Source of the DNA: Pseudomonadota bacterium
Lineage (GTDB): Bacteria > Pseudomonadota > Alphaproteobacteria > Reyranellales > Reyranellaceae
Direction of reading: 5' to 3'
NCBI GenBank assembly: GCA_018240745.1
Contig: JAFEFF010000192.1
Span: forward strand, 1-41,792
Length of the DNA: 41,792 nucleotides
Within the stretch, counting starts at the first letter, position 1. Each line of letters starts with the position of its first letter. The position numbers and the translations under genes were made by a program. The notes under the pieces were generated by a model. That model was given only the letters and a program-made list of their open reading frames with translations, ran no database searches and was not told where the DNA came from. Shown piece by piece: positions 1 through 8,960 of the stretch.

Positions 1-112
1 AGGTGGCGTCGAGCACCTCGACGTTCTTGTCGATCAACGCCTGCTCGTAGCGCTCGAACAGCGACGTCACCTCGGCGACGACTTCAGGAATATTGGGTGT
101 GAGATCCGTCAC
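1..112 (-). CDS. HpxZ/AtzH-like protein, N-terminal fragment (cut by window edge)
   Basis: Only the first 37 codons are inside the window. The start is GTG at 112-110. The readable part contains [20 protein letters not shown], which resembles the N-terminus of the small NTF2-fold HpxZ/AtzH (DUF3225) family. Members of that family sit beside amidases in oxalurate, biuret and related ureide nitrogen catabolism. The GTG start overlaps the TGA of the acetyltransferase gene by four bases (GTGA), so translation of the two is probably coupled. The amidase two genes upstream fits the usual HpxZ/AtzH context. Family assignment is from the N-terminus only. Confidence 0.6.
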   Translation of the reverse strand, partial: MTDLTPNIPEVVAEVTSLFERYEQALIDKNVEVLDAT

Positions 113-660
113 GCTGCACGCTCTTTCGCTGGGTTACCCACGACCGTAGCACCCTCGCGCACGTCGCGTGTCACGACGGCGCCGGCGCCGACGATGGCAT
201 CGTCGCCGACGGTCACGCCCGGCAGGATCATCGCCCCGCCGCCGATCCAGACATTGCGCCCGATCGTTACCGGCCGGCCGAATTCCAGGCCCAACCGGCG
301 CTGCTCGGGGTCGCGCGGATGGTCGGCCGTCAGGATCTGCACCCCGGGACCGATTTGCGTGCCATCGCCGATCGTCACCTTCACGCCGTCGAGGATCACG
401 CAGTTGAAGTTGAGGAAAACGCCGCGGCCCAGGCTGATGTTGTAGCCGTAGTCGCAATGGAACGGCGGGCGGATGTAGGCATCCTCGCCGACCTGCGCGA
501 ACAGCTCGCGCAGCATCGCCACATGGTCGCGCAAGGAGCGCGCGCGGGAGGCATTGTAGCGGTCCATCCACTCTGCGGCGCGCCGCGCATCGGCCGCCAG
601 CTCCGGGCCGGTCGCCCTGTAGAGCTCGCCGGCCAGCATCTTCTGCTTCTCGGTCGCCAA
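109..660 (-). CDS. Maltose/galactoside-type O-acetyltransferase (left-handed beta-helix)
   Basis: Product of about 183 residues. It belongs to the hexapeptide-repeat acyltransferases of the Maa/LacA type, which transfer acetyl from acetyl-CoA to sugar-like acceptors. The N-terminal [14 protein letters not shown] segment is the typical maltose-acetyltransferase cap. Successive hexapeptide turns follow ([44 protein letters not shown]), and the usual NPA end motif is present. The catalytic His lies in the TADHPRD loop. The start is uncertain: TTG at 660 has GGAGG four bases upstream, GTG at 663 is too close to that site, and ATG at 639 has no ribosome site. It lies between an amidase gene (25-base gap) and the HpxZ-like gene (four-base overlap). 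The natural acceptor cannot be read from the sequence. Confidence 0.85.
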   Translation of the reverse strand: MATEKQKMLAGELYRATGPELAADARRAAEWMDRYNASRARSLRDHVAMLRELFAQVGEDAYIRPPFHCDYGYNISLGRGVFLNFNCVILDGVKVTIGDGTQIGPGVQILTADHPRDPEQRRLGLEFGRPVTIGRNVWIGGGAMILPGVTVGDDAIVGAGAVVTRDVREGATVVGNPAKERAA

Positions 661-685
661 CACGCCTCCTCGCGTGGAACAGCGA

Positions 686-1864
686 TCAGGCCGCCCGGGC
701 CTCCAGCGCCCGCGCCACAGCCACCAGGCTGGCATCACTGCCCCGCGGGCCGATGATGGACAGACCGACCGGCAGGCCGTCAACGGTCGCGCCGGGAATG
801 TTGACCTGCGGATGGCCGGCCAGTCCGCCTTGCGCACACAGGCAGGTGATGCGATCGCGCAGCGGATCGAGTACCGACAGCGGCTGGCCCGCGATCGGCG
901 CCGGGAACGGTGTGGTCGGCAGGCAGAGAATGGCGCCCTGGGGCAGCAGGTGCGCCATCCGCGCGCGTACTTCCTGGCGCATCAGCGCGGCCCAGCTCTG
1001 CTCGGCGGCGGGAATCATCGAGCCCAGCACGAGGTTGCGCGCGACCGAGAAGGCGAAGCGCGGATTGCGCTCGTCGAGCCACGACTTGAAGGTGTTGTAG
1101 GCCTCGACCGGCTGCAAGCTGCGCTGCGCACGCGCCCATATCGACAGGCCCTGCGGCGCCATGATGTCCTCGCGGCAATGGCCGATCACCGTGGTGAGCC
1201 GGCTCACCAGCGGATGCAGTGCCTGGGCGACATCGGCATCGGCGAAACCGAACGTGTCGACCGCGACCACCAGGCTGGTCGGCAGAGCCTGCGGTATCGG
1301 CTCGGCCAGCATGACCGACGACACCCTGGCGAAGGTCCCGGCATCGCGCGCGAACCAGCCGGTCGTGTCCGAGGTCGGCGCCTGCGGCATCATGCCGGTG
1401 GTGTCGATCCGCCCGTGCGTCGGCCGGATGCCGTAGAGGCCGCAGAAGCTCGCCGGCACGCGCACCGAGCCGCCGGTGTCGGTGCCGAGCGCGGTGTCGC
1501 AAATGCCCGCGGCAACGGCGGCGGCCGAGCCCGACGACGAGCCGCCCGGCACGCGGCCGGGAGCGCGGACGTTCTTCGGCGTGCCGTCGAAGGCGTTCTC
1601 GCCCAGGATGCCGAGCGACACCTCGTCGGTGATGGTCTTGCCGATCAGCGTGGCGCCGGCATCGAGCAGCGTCTGCACCGCCCACGAATGGCGGGGCGGG
1701 ATCGGCCGTCCGGTCGGCCAGTCGTGGTTGCCGCCGCCGGTCGGCACGCCCGCCACGTCGAACAGGTCCTTGGCGGCGAAGGTGAGGCCCGAGAGCGGCC
1801 CGCCCGGCCGGCCCTCGATGTGGATCCGCGGGCCGGGAACGAACGCCCCGATATCGTCACTCAT
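686..1864 (-). CDS. Amidase signature family hydrolase
   Basis: Product of 392 residues, a cytosolic Ser-cisSer-Lys amidase that hydrolyses C-N amide bonds. The triad is visible: Lys32 in FAAKDLFD, the cis-Ser in the [10 protein letters not shown] segment near 107-116, and the nucleophile Ser133 in [10 protein letters not shown]. It is somewhat shorter than the common 450-500 residues, as in AtzE/HpxY-type ureide amidases and indoleacetamide-type amidases. ATG at 1864 is preceded by AGGAG about 14 bases upstream, which is rather far; an in-frame codon 39 bases further upstream is possible but adds an Arg-rich tail. It is first in an operon with an acetyltransferase and an HpxZ/AtzH-like protein, which suggests nitrogen scavenging from a ureide or amide. 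The substrate is not determinable here. Confidence 0.88.
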   Translation of the reverse strand: MSDDIGAFVPGPRIHIEGRPGGPLSGLTFAAKDLFDVAGVPTGGGNHDWPTGRPIPPRHSWAVQTLLDAGATLIGKTITDEVSLGILGENAFDGTPKNVRAPGRVPGGSSSGSAAAVAAGICDTALGTDTGGSVRVPASFCGLYGIRPTHGRIDTTGMMPQAPTSDTTGWFARDAGTFARVSSVMLAEPIPQALPTSLVVAVDTFGFADADVAQALHPLVSRLTTVIGHCREDIMAPQGLSIWARAQRSLQPVEAYNTFKSWLDERNPRFAFSVARNLVLGSMIPAAEQSWAALMRQEVRARMAHLLPQGAILCLPTTPFPAPIAGQPLSVLDPLRDRITCLCAQGGLAGHPQVNIPGATVDGLPVGLSIIGPRGSDASLVAVARALEARAA

Positions 1865-1939
1865 GACTGGCCGCGCCCTTCTCCTGGCGGTGAACGGGGA
1901 CATGAAGCGCCGTTGGCGCGGCGCGCTCGCGACGCACGA

Positions 1940-4900
1940 TCATTCGGCGGGCTGGGCGGTGGACTTGTCGCGCCTGCGGCGGAAGAACCGGATCTCGCCG
2001 AACTTCATGCCGACCAGCCTATCGAACCAGACATAGACGACCGGCGTGATGAACAGCGTCAGGAGCTGGGACACCAGCAGGCCGCCGACCACCGTGACGC
2101 CGAGCGGCTGGCGCAACTCGGCGCCCGCGCCATGGCCGAGCGCGATCGGCAGCGCCCCGAGCAGGGCGCAGGTGGTCGTCATCATGATCGGCCGGAAGCG
2201 CAGCAGCGCGGCCTCGACGATCGCGTCGGCCGCCGCCGCGCCCTGGTTGCGACGCTCGATGGCGAAGTCGACCATCATGATGGCGTTCTTCTTGACGATG
2301 CCGATCAGCATGATGATGCCGATCATGGCGATGACGCTGAGATCCATGTCGAACAGCTGCAGTGTGATCAGCGCGCCGATGCCGGCCGACGGCAGACCCG
2401 ACAGAATGGTCAGCGGATGGACGAAGTTCTCGTAGAGGATCCCGAGGATGATGTAGATGACCAGGACGGCGGCGAACAGCAGCATGCCCTGGTTCGCGAC
2501 CGCCTGCTGGAACACCTGGGCGCTGCCCTCGAAGCTGGTGGTGATGCTGGCCGGCAGGCCGACCTCGGCGGCCACCGCCTGGATGTCGGCGACGGCCTGG
2601 CCGAGGGCGACGCCGCTCGCCAGATTGAACGAGATGATGACGGCCGGCAGCTGCGCGATGTGATTGACCGTGAGCGACGTCGGCTTGTCGATCTTCTTGG
2701 CGACGGTGTCGAGCGGCACGAGGCCCCCGGCCGGCGTCCGCACCTGCAGGCGGCGCAGCACATCGTTGACGTCGGCATATCTCGGATCGGCCTCGAGGAT
2801 CACCTGATAGGTGTCGTCGGGCGCGTAGATCGTCGAGACCTGGCGCGTGCCGAAGGCGGAGTAGAGCAGTTGGCGGATCTGGTCGACCGACAGGTTGAGG
2901 CGCGAGGCGGTGTCGCGGTCGACGTCGATCACGGTCGAGCGGGCGCGCACCTGCAGGTCCGAGTTCGCGTCGACGATGCTCGGGATGCGGCGCATGCGCT
3001 GTTCCATCAGCGGCGCATACTCGCGCAGCGTGTCGAGATCGGACGAGCGCATGGCGAACTGATACTGGGCACGCGACTGGGTCGTGCCGATGTTGATCGA
3101 CTGCACCGCCTGGAAATAGACGTTGATGCCCGGCACCGAGCCCGTGGCGTGGCGCAGCCTGGCGATCACCTCCAGCACCGTGGCCTGGCGCTCGGGCTTG
3201 TCGCGCAGGATGATGAACAGGCGGCCGGCGTTGACCGTGTTCGCGCCGCCGCCGCCGCCGACCGTCGAGACGACCGACGCCACGTCGGGATCGCGCTTGA
3301 TCACCTCGGCCAGGGCCGACTGGCGCGCCACCATGGCGTCGAACGAGGCGTCGTCGGGCCCGACCGTCGAGGCGCCGATCTGGCCGATGTCCTCGATCGG
3401 GAAGAAGCCCTTCGGCGTCACCTGGAAGAGGATCGCCGTCAGCACGAAGGTGCCGATCGTGATGGCGAGCACCAGCCGGGGCATGGCCACCGTACGCCGC
3501 AACGCCCAGCCATAACCCTCGAGCGCCCGATTGAAGCACCATTCGAAGCTGCGCAGCAGCACATTGTGCCGCGCTTCGTGGTCGATCGGCTCGAGCACGC
3601 GCGAGCACAGCATCGGAGTGAGCGTCAGCGACACGGCGCCCGAGATCAGGATCGCGAAGCTGATGACCAGGCCGAATTCGTTGAACATGCGGCCGACCAC
3701 GCCGCCCATGAACAGGACCGGAATGAAGACCGCGACCAGCGACAGGGTCATCGACATGATGGTGAAGCCGACCTCCTTGGAGCCCTTGAAGGCGGCTTCC
3801 ATCGGCTTCTCGCCCGCCTCGATGTGGCGGACGATGTTCTCCAGCATGACGATGGCGTCGTCGACGACGAAGCCGACCGACAGCGTGAGCGCCAGCAGCG
3901 ATATATTGTCGATCGAATGCCCGGCCAGGTACATGAAGGCGAAGGTGCCGATCACCGAGATCGGCAGGGCGATGGCGGGGATCAGGGTGGCCCGCGCGCT
4001 GCGCAGGAAGAAGTAGATCGCCACGATCACCATCATCGCCGCGAGGCCGAGCGTGAATTCCACGTCGTCCACCGCGGCCCGGATCGGCTTGGCCCGGTCG
4101 GCCAGCGCCGTGATATGCACGCCCGACGGCAATTCGGCCTGGATCGCCGGCAGCATCGCGGTCACGCGATCGACGACGTCGACCGTGTTGGCGTCGGGCT
4201 GGCGATAGACGCCCATCACGATCGCGCGCGTGCCGTCGAGCCAGCTTGCGATCTTGTCGTTCTCCACACTGTCGATCGCGGTCGCGACGTCGGAAATGCG
4301 GACCGGCGCCCCGTTCTGCCAGGCCACCACGATCGGCATGTAGTCGGCCGCCTTGTTGATCGGGCCGGTGGCGTCGAGGATCGAGTTCTGCCGGCGGTCC
4401 GAGATGGCGCCGACCGGCTTGGTCGAGTTGGCATTGACGACGGCGGTTTGCAGCTCCTGCAGCGTCAGGCCGCGCACCGCCAGCTGGTCGAGGTCGGCCT
4501 GGACGCGGACGGCGTATTTCTGCGAGCCGAAGATGATGACCTGCGCCACGCCGGGCAGGGTCGAGATGCGCGGCATCATCGAGCGGTTCACGAACGCATC
4601 GATGTCCGACAGCCGGACCTGCGAGGAACTGAGAGCGAGATAGATCACCGCCCAGTCGGCCGGATTGACCTTGCGGAAGCTCGGCGGCGTGGTCATTTCC
4701 GGCGGCAGCCGGCGCAGCGCCGAGGCGATCGCCGACTGCACGTCGAGCGCCGCGCCGTCGATGTTCCGGTTGAGGTCGAACTGCAGCACGATCGACGTGT
4801 TGCCGAGCGACGACGTCGAGGTCATCGTCGTCACGCCGGCGATGGTCGAGAACTGGCGCTCCAGGATCGAGGCGACCGAGGCGGCCATCGTCTCCGGGCT

Positions 4901-5059
4901 CGCGCCGGGAAGCTGGGCCGAAACCTGAATGGTCGGGAAATCGACCCGCGGGATGGCGGCAACCGGGAGCTGCTTGTATCCGAAGATGCCGGCGATGATG
5001 AACGACGCCATCACCAGGATGGTCATCACGGGACGACGGATGCACAGGGCGGAAAGCAT
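1940..5059 (-). CDS. RND multidrug efflux permease (MdtB/MuxB/AcrB type)
   Basis: Product of 1039 residues, the full length for an inner-membrane proton/drug antiporter of the hydrophobe-amphiphile RND class. The first transmembrane helix starts at about residue 12 (MTILVMASFIIAGIFGYKQL). The proton-relay aspartate pair in TM4 is present at Asp400-Asp401 in VGFVVDDAIVMLEN. Two large periplasmic porter/docking halves lie between TM1-2 and TM7-8. It follows the adaptor gene by 27 bases with GGAAGGA before the ATG, so the two form an operon. No outer-membrane factor gene is in the window, so a TolC-like channel must be encoded elsewhere. The closest relatives by eye are the MdtBC/MuxBC group, here as a single permease. 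Confidence 0.95.
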   Translation of the reverse strand: MLSALCIRRPVMTILVMASFIIAGIFGYKQLPVAAIPRVDFPTIQVSAQLPGASPETMAASVASILERQFSTIAGVTTMTSTSSLGNTSIVLQFDLNRNIDGAALDVQSAIASALRRLPPEMTTPPSFRKVNPADWAVIYLALSSSQVRLSDIDAFVNRSMMPRISTLPGVAQVIIFGSQKYAVRVQADLDQLAVRGLTLQELQTAVVNANSTKPVGAISDRRQNSILDATGPINKAADYMPIVVAWQNGAPVRISDVATAIDSVENDKIASWLDGTRAIVMGVYRQPDANTVDVVDRVTAMLPAIQAELPSGVHITALADRAKPIRAAVDDVEFTLGLAAMMVIVAIYFFLRSARATLIPAIALPISVIGTFAFMYLAGHSIDNISLLALTLSVGFVVDDAIVMLENIVRHIEAGEKPMEAAFKGSKEVGFTIMSMTLSLVAVFIPVLFMGGVVGRMFNEFGLVISFAILISGAVSLTLTPMLCSRVLEPIDHEARHNVLLRSFEWCFNRALEGYGWALRRTVAMPRLVLAITIGTFVLTAILFQVTPKGFFPIEDIGQIGASTVGPDDASFDAMVARQSALAEVIKRDPDVASVVSTVGGGGGANTVNAGRLFIILRDKPERQATVLEVIARLRHATGSVPGINVYFQAVQSINIGTTQSRAQYQFAMRSSDLDTLREYAPLMEQRMRRIPSIVDANSDLQVRARSTVIDVDRDTASRLNLSVDQIRQLLYSAFGTRQVSTIYAPDDTYQVILEADPRYADVNDVLRRLQVRTPAGGLVPLDTVAKKIDKPTSLTVNHIAQLPAVIISFNLASGVALGQAVADIQAVAAEVGLPASITTSFEGSAQVFQQAVANQGMLLFAAVLVIYIILGILYENFVHPLTILSGLPSAGIGALITLQLFDMDLSVIAMIGIIMLIGIVKKNAIMMVDFAIERRNQGAAAADAIVEAALLRFRPIMMTTTCALLGALPIALGHGAGAELRQPLGVTVVGGLLVSQLLTLFITPVVYVWFDRLVGMKFGEIRFFRRRRDKSTAQPAE

Positions 5060-5086
5060 GGGCCTCGGCGATCCTTCCGGCCGGCG

Positions 5087-6325
5087 TCAACCGCGCGGCG
5101 GCGGCGCGCCGGCGTTGCCCGCCGGCGGGCTGGGCGGGCGGACCGTGACGGCCGCCCCGTTGACCAGGCGGAGCTGGCCGTCGACGACGATCTCCTCGCC
5201 GGCAGCGACTCCCTTGCCGACGACCGCTTCGCCGCCCTGGGTACGCTTGATCACGATCGGCCTCAGCTCGGCGGTATGGCCGTCCTTGACGACGAAGACA
5301 TAGGGTCCTTGCGGGCCGAGCTGCACGGCGGCGGAGGGAACGCCCAACGCATCGGTCTCGACCCCGAGGATGACCTCGGCCTTGACGAACTGGCCGGGCC
5401 ACAGGCCCTCGTTGGCGTTGGGGATGCGCGCCTTGGCGGTGACGGTGCCGGTGGCGGGATCGACGGTATTCTCGATGAACGCCATCTCGCCCGACTGCTT
5501 GACGGTGTCGTTCACGATCGCATTGACCTTGACGCTTCCCTTGGCCATCGCGGCGCGCAGCTCGGGCAGGAAGACCTGCGGCAGGGCGAACGAGACGAAG
5601 ATCGGATCGACCTGGTTTATGGTCGCGAGCACGGCGGTCGCGGTGTTGTCACCAACCCGAAGCGTCGTGCCGACCTTGTTGGGGATCGAGCCGATGCGGC
5701 CCGACACCGGGGCGTGGATCTCGGTGTAGCTGATCTGGGTCAGGATGTTCTGGCGCATCGCCTCGTCGGCCTCGAGCTGCGCCTCGGCGGCCTTCTGGGC
5801 CGTGTAGTAGGTGTCGCGGGCGACCGCGGTGCCGGCCCCCTTGGTCAACAGGCTGCCGGCCCGCGTCGTGTCGCGTTCGGCCTGTTCGAGCTGGGCCTGA
5901 TCCTTGCGCGCCTGCGCCTCGATCTGGGCGAGCTGCGCGCGCAGCGTGCGCGAATCGAGCTCGAAGAGAAGGTCGCCCTCCTTGACGAGCGCGCCCTCCT
6001 CGACATTGACCTTCACGATCTGGCTGTCGATGCGCGTCTTGAGTTGCACCGAGGCGATCGATTGCACGGTGCCGACGGCCTCGATCAGGATCGGCATCGA
6101 CTTGGCCGATACGACCGAGGTGACCACCGGGACCGGTCCGCCCGGATTGAGGCGGCCACGACGACCCTGCGGCTGGGCGGAGGCAGCCGGGCTCGGCGCG
6201 CTCTCGGCCGCGCTGGCCGGCGTATCGAAGCCAAGCTTCGCTGTCAGGTGGTCGCGGTACTGCCACGCCACGCCGCAGACGACCACCGCCACAGCGGTGA
6301 GGACCGCCCAACGGACCAAACGCAT
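5087..6325 (-). CDS. RND efflux periplasmic adaptor (MdtA/HlyD-type membrane fusion protein)
   Basis: Product of 412 residues. An N-terminal signal anchor (MRLVRWAVLTAVAVVVCGVA) is followed by a Pro/Ala-rich linker. The split lipoyl domain comes next (IVKVNVEEGALVKEGDLLFE near residues 105-125), interrupted by a long helical hairpin rich in Ala, Glu and Gln, then a beta-barrel and a membrane-proximal domain. The C-terminus is low-complexity Gly/Ala/Pro. It bridges the RND permease encoded 27 bases downstream to an outer-membrane channel. GGGAG lies nine bases before the ATG. No regulator is encoded nearby: the next gene upstream is rpsD, which has its own terminator, so this pair must have its own promoter in the short 6326-6421 gap. 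Confidence 0.93.
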   Translation of the reverse strand: MRLVRWAVLTAVAVVVCGVAWQYRDHLTAKLGFDTPASAAESAPSPAASAQPQGRRGRLNPGGPVPVVTSVVSAKSMPILIEAVGTVQSIASVQLKTRIDSQIVKVNVEEGALVKEGDLLFELDSRTLRAQLAQIEAQARKDQAQLEQAERDTTRAGSLLTKGAGTAVARDTYYTAQKAAEAQLEADEAMRQNILTQISYTEIHAPVSGRIGSIPNKVGTTLRVGDNTATAVLATINQVDPIFVSFALPQVFLPELRAAMAKGSVKVNAIVNDTVKQSGEMAFIENTVDPATGTVTAKARIPNANEGLWPGQFVKAEVILGVETDALGVPSAAVQLGPQGPYVFVVKDGHTAELRPIVIKRTQGGEAVVGKGVAAGEEIVVDGQLRLVNGAAVTVRPPSPPAGNAGAPPPRG

Positions 6326-6421
6326 CTCCTGAAACTCCCGGAACCCCTCCCCTTATGGATCATAAACGGGCCGCCGGGAACCGCACAGTAACAACCCACT
6401 TCCTGCATCCCGGGTCGATGC

Positions 6422-6447
6422 AAAAAACCCGCCACGATGGGCGGGTT
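6422..6447 (-). terminator. Rho-independent terminator of rpsD
   Basis: On the minus strand this reads as an eight-base-pair stem AACCCGCC/GGCGGGTT around a six-base loop, followed directly by a run of T residues (the A run at 6422-6427 of the given strand). It lies 27 bases beyond the rpsD stop codon. It also insulates the downstream efflux operon. Confidence 0.9.
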
Positions 6448-6474
6448 TCGGTGCGTTTGCCGGGAAACGTCCGG

Positions 6475-7089
6475 TCAGCGGCTGTAGTACTCGACCACCA
6501 GCGACGGCTCCATCTGGACCGGGTACGGCACGTCGGCAAGCTTGGGGCCGCGGACGAAGGTCCCCTTCATCTCCTTGTGGTCGACAGTGACGTACTCCGG
6601 CACGTCGCGCTCGGCCGACTGGGTCGACTCGATCACCCGGGCCATCTCCTTGGCCTTGGGCGTGAGCTCGATCACGTCGTTGTCGCGCACCAGATAGGAC
6701 GCGATGTTGACCCGCCGGCCGTTGACCTTGACGTGGCCGTGGCTGACCAGCTGGCGGCTGGCAAACGGGGTGATCGCGAACTTCATGCGGTAGATCACCG
6801 CGTCCAGCCGGCGCTCCAGCAGCTCGACCAGGTTCTCGCCGGTGTCGCCCTTGCGGCGGACCGCCTCGAGATAGTAGCGGCGCAGTTGCCGTTCGGACAC
6901 CGAACCGTAGTAGCCCTTGAGTCGCTGCTTGGCCATCAGCTGCAGGCGGTAGTCGGTCGGCTTGGTGCGGGCCTGGCCGTGCTGGCCGGGACCGTATTCG
7001 CGCTTGTTGATCGGGGACTTGGGACGGCCCCACAGGTTGACCCTGAGGCGGCGGTCGATCTTGTACTTCGAATTCTCGCGCTTGCTCAC
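6475..7089 (-). CDS. rpsD: 30S ribosomal protein S4
   Basis: Product of 204 residues, the primary 16S rRNA-binding protein that nucleates assembly of the 30S body. The N-terminal signature [14 protein letters not shown] and WGRPKSP...REYGPGQHG is typical of the alphaproteobacterial form, which lacks the zinc-ribbon cysteines. The S4 RNA-binding domain runs from about residue 94 ([15 protein letters not shown] ... [12 protein letters not shown]). The start is GTG at 7089, fixed by the conserved N-terminus and by AAGGAG six bases upstream. The gene stands alone outside the ribosomal protein operons, as is common in alphaproteobacteria, with its own promoter and terminator. Its leader of about 120 bases could carry S4 autoregulation, but no known fold was recognised. 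Confidence 0.98.
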   Translation of the reverse strand: MSKRENSKYKIDRRLRVNLWGRPKSPINKREYGPGQHGQARTKPTDYRLQLMAKQRLKGYYGSVSERQLRRYYLEAVRRKGDTGENLVELLERRLDAVIYRMKFAITPFASRQLVSHGHVKVNGRRVNIASYLVRDNDVIELTPKAKEMARVIESTQSAERDVPEYVTVDHKEMKGTFVRGPKLADVPYPVQMEPSLVVEYYSR

Positions 7090-7215
7090 GCGATGCTCCT
7101 TCGCTGGTTATGTCCGGATAGGCCTTGGTCCGTTCCGCGCCTGATTACTGGCGCTTTCACGGGGCGGGATGAGGGCCCGATTGACCCGCAACCACGTTCT
7201 CCGGAAGAAGCGCGG

Positions 7216-7243
7216 AACATACTGGCGAAACCGCGCCAGTCAA
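7216..7243 (-). promoter_or_regulatory. Housekeeping sigma-70-type promoter for rpsD
   Basis: On the minus strand TTGACT (7243-7238) and TATGTT (7221-7216) are separated by 16 bases. That is five of six matches to the -35 and four of six to the -10 consensus. The predicted transcript starts near 7209 and has a leader of about 120 bases before rpsD. The spacer contains the inverted repeat CTGGCG/CGCCAG, which could be an operator. Confidence 0.6.
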
Positions 7244-7276
7244 GCAGCCGTTATTGCCGTAATTTCAATCGCTTAA

Positions 7277-7404
7277 GGATCCCTCGCTACGCTCGGGATG
7301 ACAAACGAGCTGTCATCCCGAGCAGCACGACTGCGGTTGGAATCTCCGAGGCCTACGCTCGGGATGACAAACGAGCTGTCATCCCGAGGCGGAGCCGAGG
7401 GATC
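7277..7404. repeat. Cluster of dispersed GTCATCCCGAG/GAGGGATC palindromic repeats
   Basis: The block holds four copies in alternating orientation. Complete units are at 7277-7302 and 7378-7404, and partial ones at 7312-7322 and 7354-7368. A 35-base stretch (7288-7322) is repeated exactly at 7354-7388, so part of the block has been duplicated. Head-to-head copies are joined by AAACGAGCT and can fold into a long stem. It lies between the rpsD promoter and the end of the osmC gene and fills most of the 7244-7410 gap. The same element recurs at 8607 and 8961-9028. The motif is familiar as a dispersed extragenic repeat in many bacterial genomes; its mobility mechanism is not evident here. Confidence 0.85.
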
Positions 7405-7410
7405 TTTCCC

Positions 7411-7833
7411 TCAAATCTCCACCAGCACGACCTCACGGGTGACTTTGGCCGTCTTCTTGAACATTGCGGTCGCCGAGCAGTATTTCTCGTCCGACAGCAA
7501 GACTGCCCGCTCGACCAGCGCCCGGTTCAGCTTCCGGCCGCGCACGGTGTAGACGAGCTTCACCTCGGTATAGACCATCGGGTGCTCGCCGGCGCGCTCG
7601 CCCGACAGCGCGACCTCGACGCCCTCGATGTCCTGGCGCTGCTTCTTCAGCATCGACACCACGTCGATCGCGGTGCAGCCGCCCATGCCCATCAGCATCA
7701 CCTCCATCGGCCGCGAGGCGAGGTTGCGGCCGCCGATGTCGGCGGCGCCGTCCATGGTGATGGTGTGGCCGCTGCCGCCCTCGGCGACGAACAGCGCGCC
7801 GTCGACCCAGGAGACCCTGGCGGTGTTGGTCAT
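7411..7833 (-). CDS. OsmC family protein (YhfA-like)
   Basis: Product of 140 residues. The OsmC/Ohr fold carries two cysteines, here Cys53 in GMGGCTAID and Cys119 in SDEKYCSATAM, which form the peroxidatic thiol pair that reduces organic hydroperoxides in Ohr/OsmC enzymes. The overall spacing is closer to the YhfA branch, whose physiological role is less clear. ATG at 7833 has GAGGAA six bases upstream, and that site overlaps the end of the trmJ-like gene. The two genes are two bases apart and surely co-transcribed. Confidence 0.9.
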   Translation of the reverse strand: MTNTARVSWVDGALFVAEGGSGHTITMDGAADIGGRNLASRPMEVMLMGMGGCTAIDVVSMLKKQRQDIEGVEVALSGERAGEHPMVYTEVKLVYTVRGRKLNRALVERAVLLSDEKYCSATAMFKKTAKVTREVVLVEI

Positions 7834-7835
7834 GG

Positions 7836-8600
7836 TTATTCCTCGTGCTTGCTCTTGCTCAGAAACTTGATGACGCCATGGAAGGTCCGCACTTCCTGCT
7901 CGGTCATATAGGCCCGCTGCAGCAGCGCCCGGAGATTGTTGACCATCGCCGGCCGCATCGCCTTGTGGCGGAGGAAGCCCGACTGGTCGAGCGCGCGCTC
8001 GAGATGGTCGAACAGGTTCTGCAGCTCGTCCTTGGTCGCGGGCCGCGTCGCGTGCTCCGACATCCTCTCCTCGGGCGGGGCCTCTCCCGACGTCATCCAT
8101 TCGTAGGAAACCAGCAGCACTGCCTGCGCGACGTTGAGCGAGGAGAATTGCGGATTGAGCGGGATGGTGAGCGCGGTATCGGCGTGCACCGCGTCGTCGT
8201 TCTCGAGCCCCGTGCGCTCGGGCCCGAACAGGATGCCGACCCGCTCGCCGGAAGCGATCCAGCCGCGCATGTCGGCGGCGGCACGGCGCGCGGTCACGAT
8301 CCGCTGCACCAGCTCGCGCGTGCGCGCCGTGGTGGCGACCACGCGCTGCAGGCCGGCCACCGCCTCGGCCACGCTGCCGAACACCTGCGCCTTGTCGAGC
8401 ACGACATCCGCACCCGATGCCGCCCGCTGCGCCTTGGGATTGGGCCAGCCGTCGCGCGGCGCGACGAGGCGCATCTCCGACAGCCCGCAATTCAGCATGG
8501 CACGCGCCGCCATGCCGATATTCTCGCCAAGCTGCGGCCGCACCAGGATGATCACCGGCGCCAGATCGCCGGTCGCCTTGCCTTTCGAAGACCTGCCCAT
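7836..8600 (-). CDS. trmJ: TrmJ-type tRNA (cytidine/uridine-2'-O-) methyltransferase, SPOUT family
   Basis: Product of 254 residues. The three SPOUT/TrmH motifs are visible: Asn27 in RPQLGENIGMAARAM, GILFGPERTGL at 123-132, and PLNPQFSSLNVAQAV at 148-162. These make the trefoil-knot SAM site. TrmJ methylates the ribose of residue 32 in several tRNAs. The C-terminal helical extension is the TrmJ-type dimer tail. ATG at 8600 is chosen because the family begins just before the SPOUT core; upstream in-frame codons would run back through a dispersed repeat. That repeat ends seven bases before the ATG and no good Shine-Dalgarno site is seen. Confidence 0.9.
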   Translation of the reverse strand: MGRSSKGKATGDLAPVIILVRPQLGENIGMAARAMLNCGLSEMRLVAPRDGWPNPKAQRAASGADVVLDKAQVFGSVAEAVAGLQRVVATTARTRELVQRIVTARRAAADMRGWIASGERVGILFGPERTGLENDDAVHADTALTIPLNPQFSSLNVAQAVLLVSYEWMTSGEAPPEERMSEHATRPATKDELQNLFDHLERALDQSGFLRHKAMRPAMVNNLRALLQRAYMTEQEVRTFHGVIKFLSKSKHEE

Positions 8601-8606
8601 TTTCCC

Positions 8607-8632
8607 GTCATCCCGAGCGCAGCGAGGGATCC
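8607..8632. repeat. Single dispersed repeat between trmJ and GIY-YIG gene
   Basis: One complete GTCATCCCGAG...GAGGGATCC unit. On the minus strand its bases encode the last residues (DPSLRSG) and the TGA stop of the GIY-YIG protein, and it ends seven bases before the trmJ ATG. The element therefore defines both the end of one gene and the leader of the next. Confidence 0.9.
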
Positions 8633-8925
8633 TTGAAAGCGTCGCCCAGAGCAAAGAGGTCCGCCCAAGTCGGATTGACCGACTCAACCAGCGCATCCTT
8701 CTTCGAACGACGCCAGCCTTTGATCTCCTTTTCGCGCGCAATCGCGTCTTCGACTTGCTCGTGCTCCTCTGCATAAACCAGCGTGTGGACATTGTAGCGC
8801 CGGGTGAAGAGGCCACCCTCCCCCAGCCGATGCTGAGCCACGCGCTTCTCGAGATCGTTCGTCACGCCGACATACATAACGTTCCGCGCGACGTTCGTCA
8901 GGATGTAGGTCCAATAGCTGCGCAT
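8608..8925 (-). CDS. GIY-YIG domain protein (UPF0213/YhbQ-like small nuclease)
   Basis: Product of 105 residues consisting almost entirely of one GIY-YIG domain: the YIL core at residues 7-9, YVG at 18-20, an Arg at about 28 and Glu66 in AREKEIKGW. Single-domain proteins of this type are widespread in bacteria. They are related to nucleases, but their role is poorly defined. ATG at 8925 is preferred; TTG at 8937 is an alternative. The C-terminal seven residues come from a dispersed repeat that also provides the stop codon, so the native tail was probably replaced or extended by repeat insertion. Confidence 0.88.
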   Translation of the reverse strand: MRSYWTYILTNVARNVMYVGVTNDLEKRVAQHRLGEGGLFTRRYNVHTLVYAEEHEQVEDAIAREKEIKGWRRSKKDALVESVNPTWADLFALGDAFKDPSLRSG

Positions 8926-8960
8926 ATCAGGCGACAATGTCGTCCGAACGTGGAGCCTTT

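Noticed and set aside
674..6391. A forward open frame of about 1900 codons antisense to the amidase and RND genes
   Set aside because: It is Arg/Asp/Gly/His-rich with no fold-like pattern and lies exactly opposite three genes with complete family motifs. It is a known artefact of very GC-rich coding DNA.
7277..7404. CRISPR array
   Set aside because: The repeats alternate in orientation and are palindromic with constant short joins rather than unique spacers, and no cas gene is nearby.
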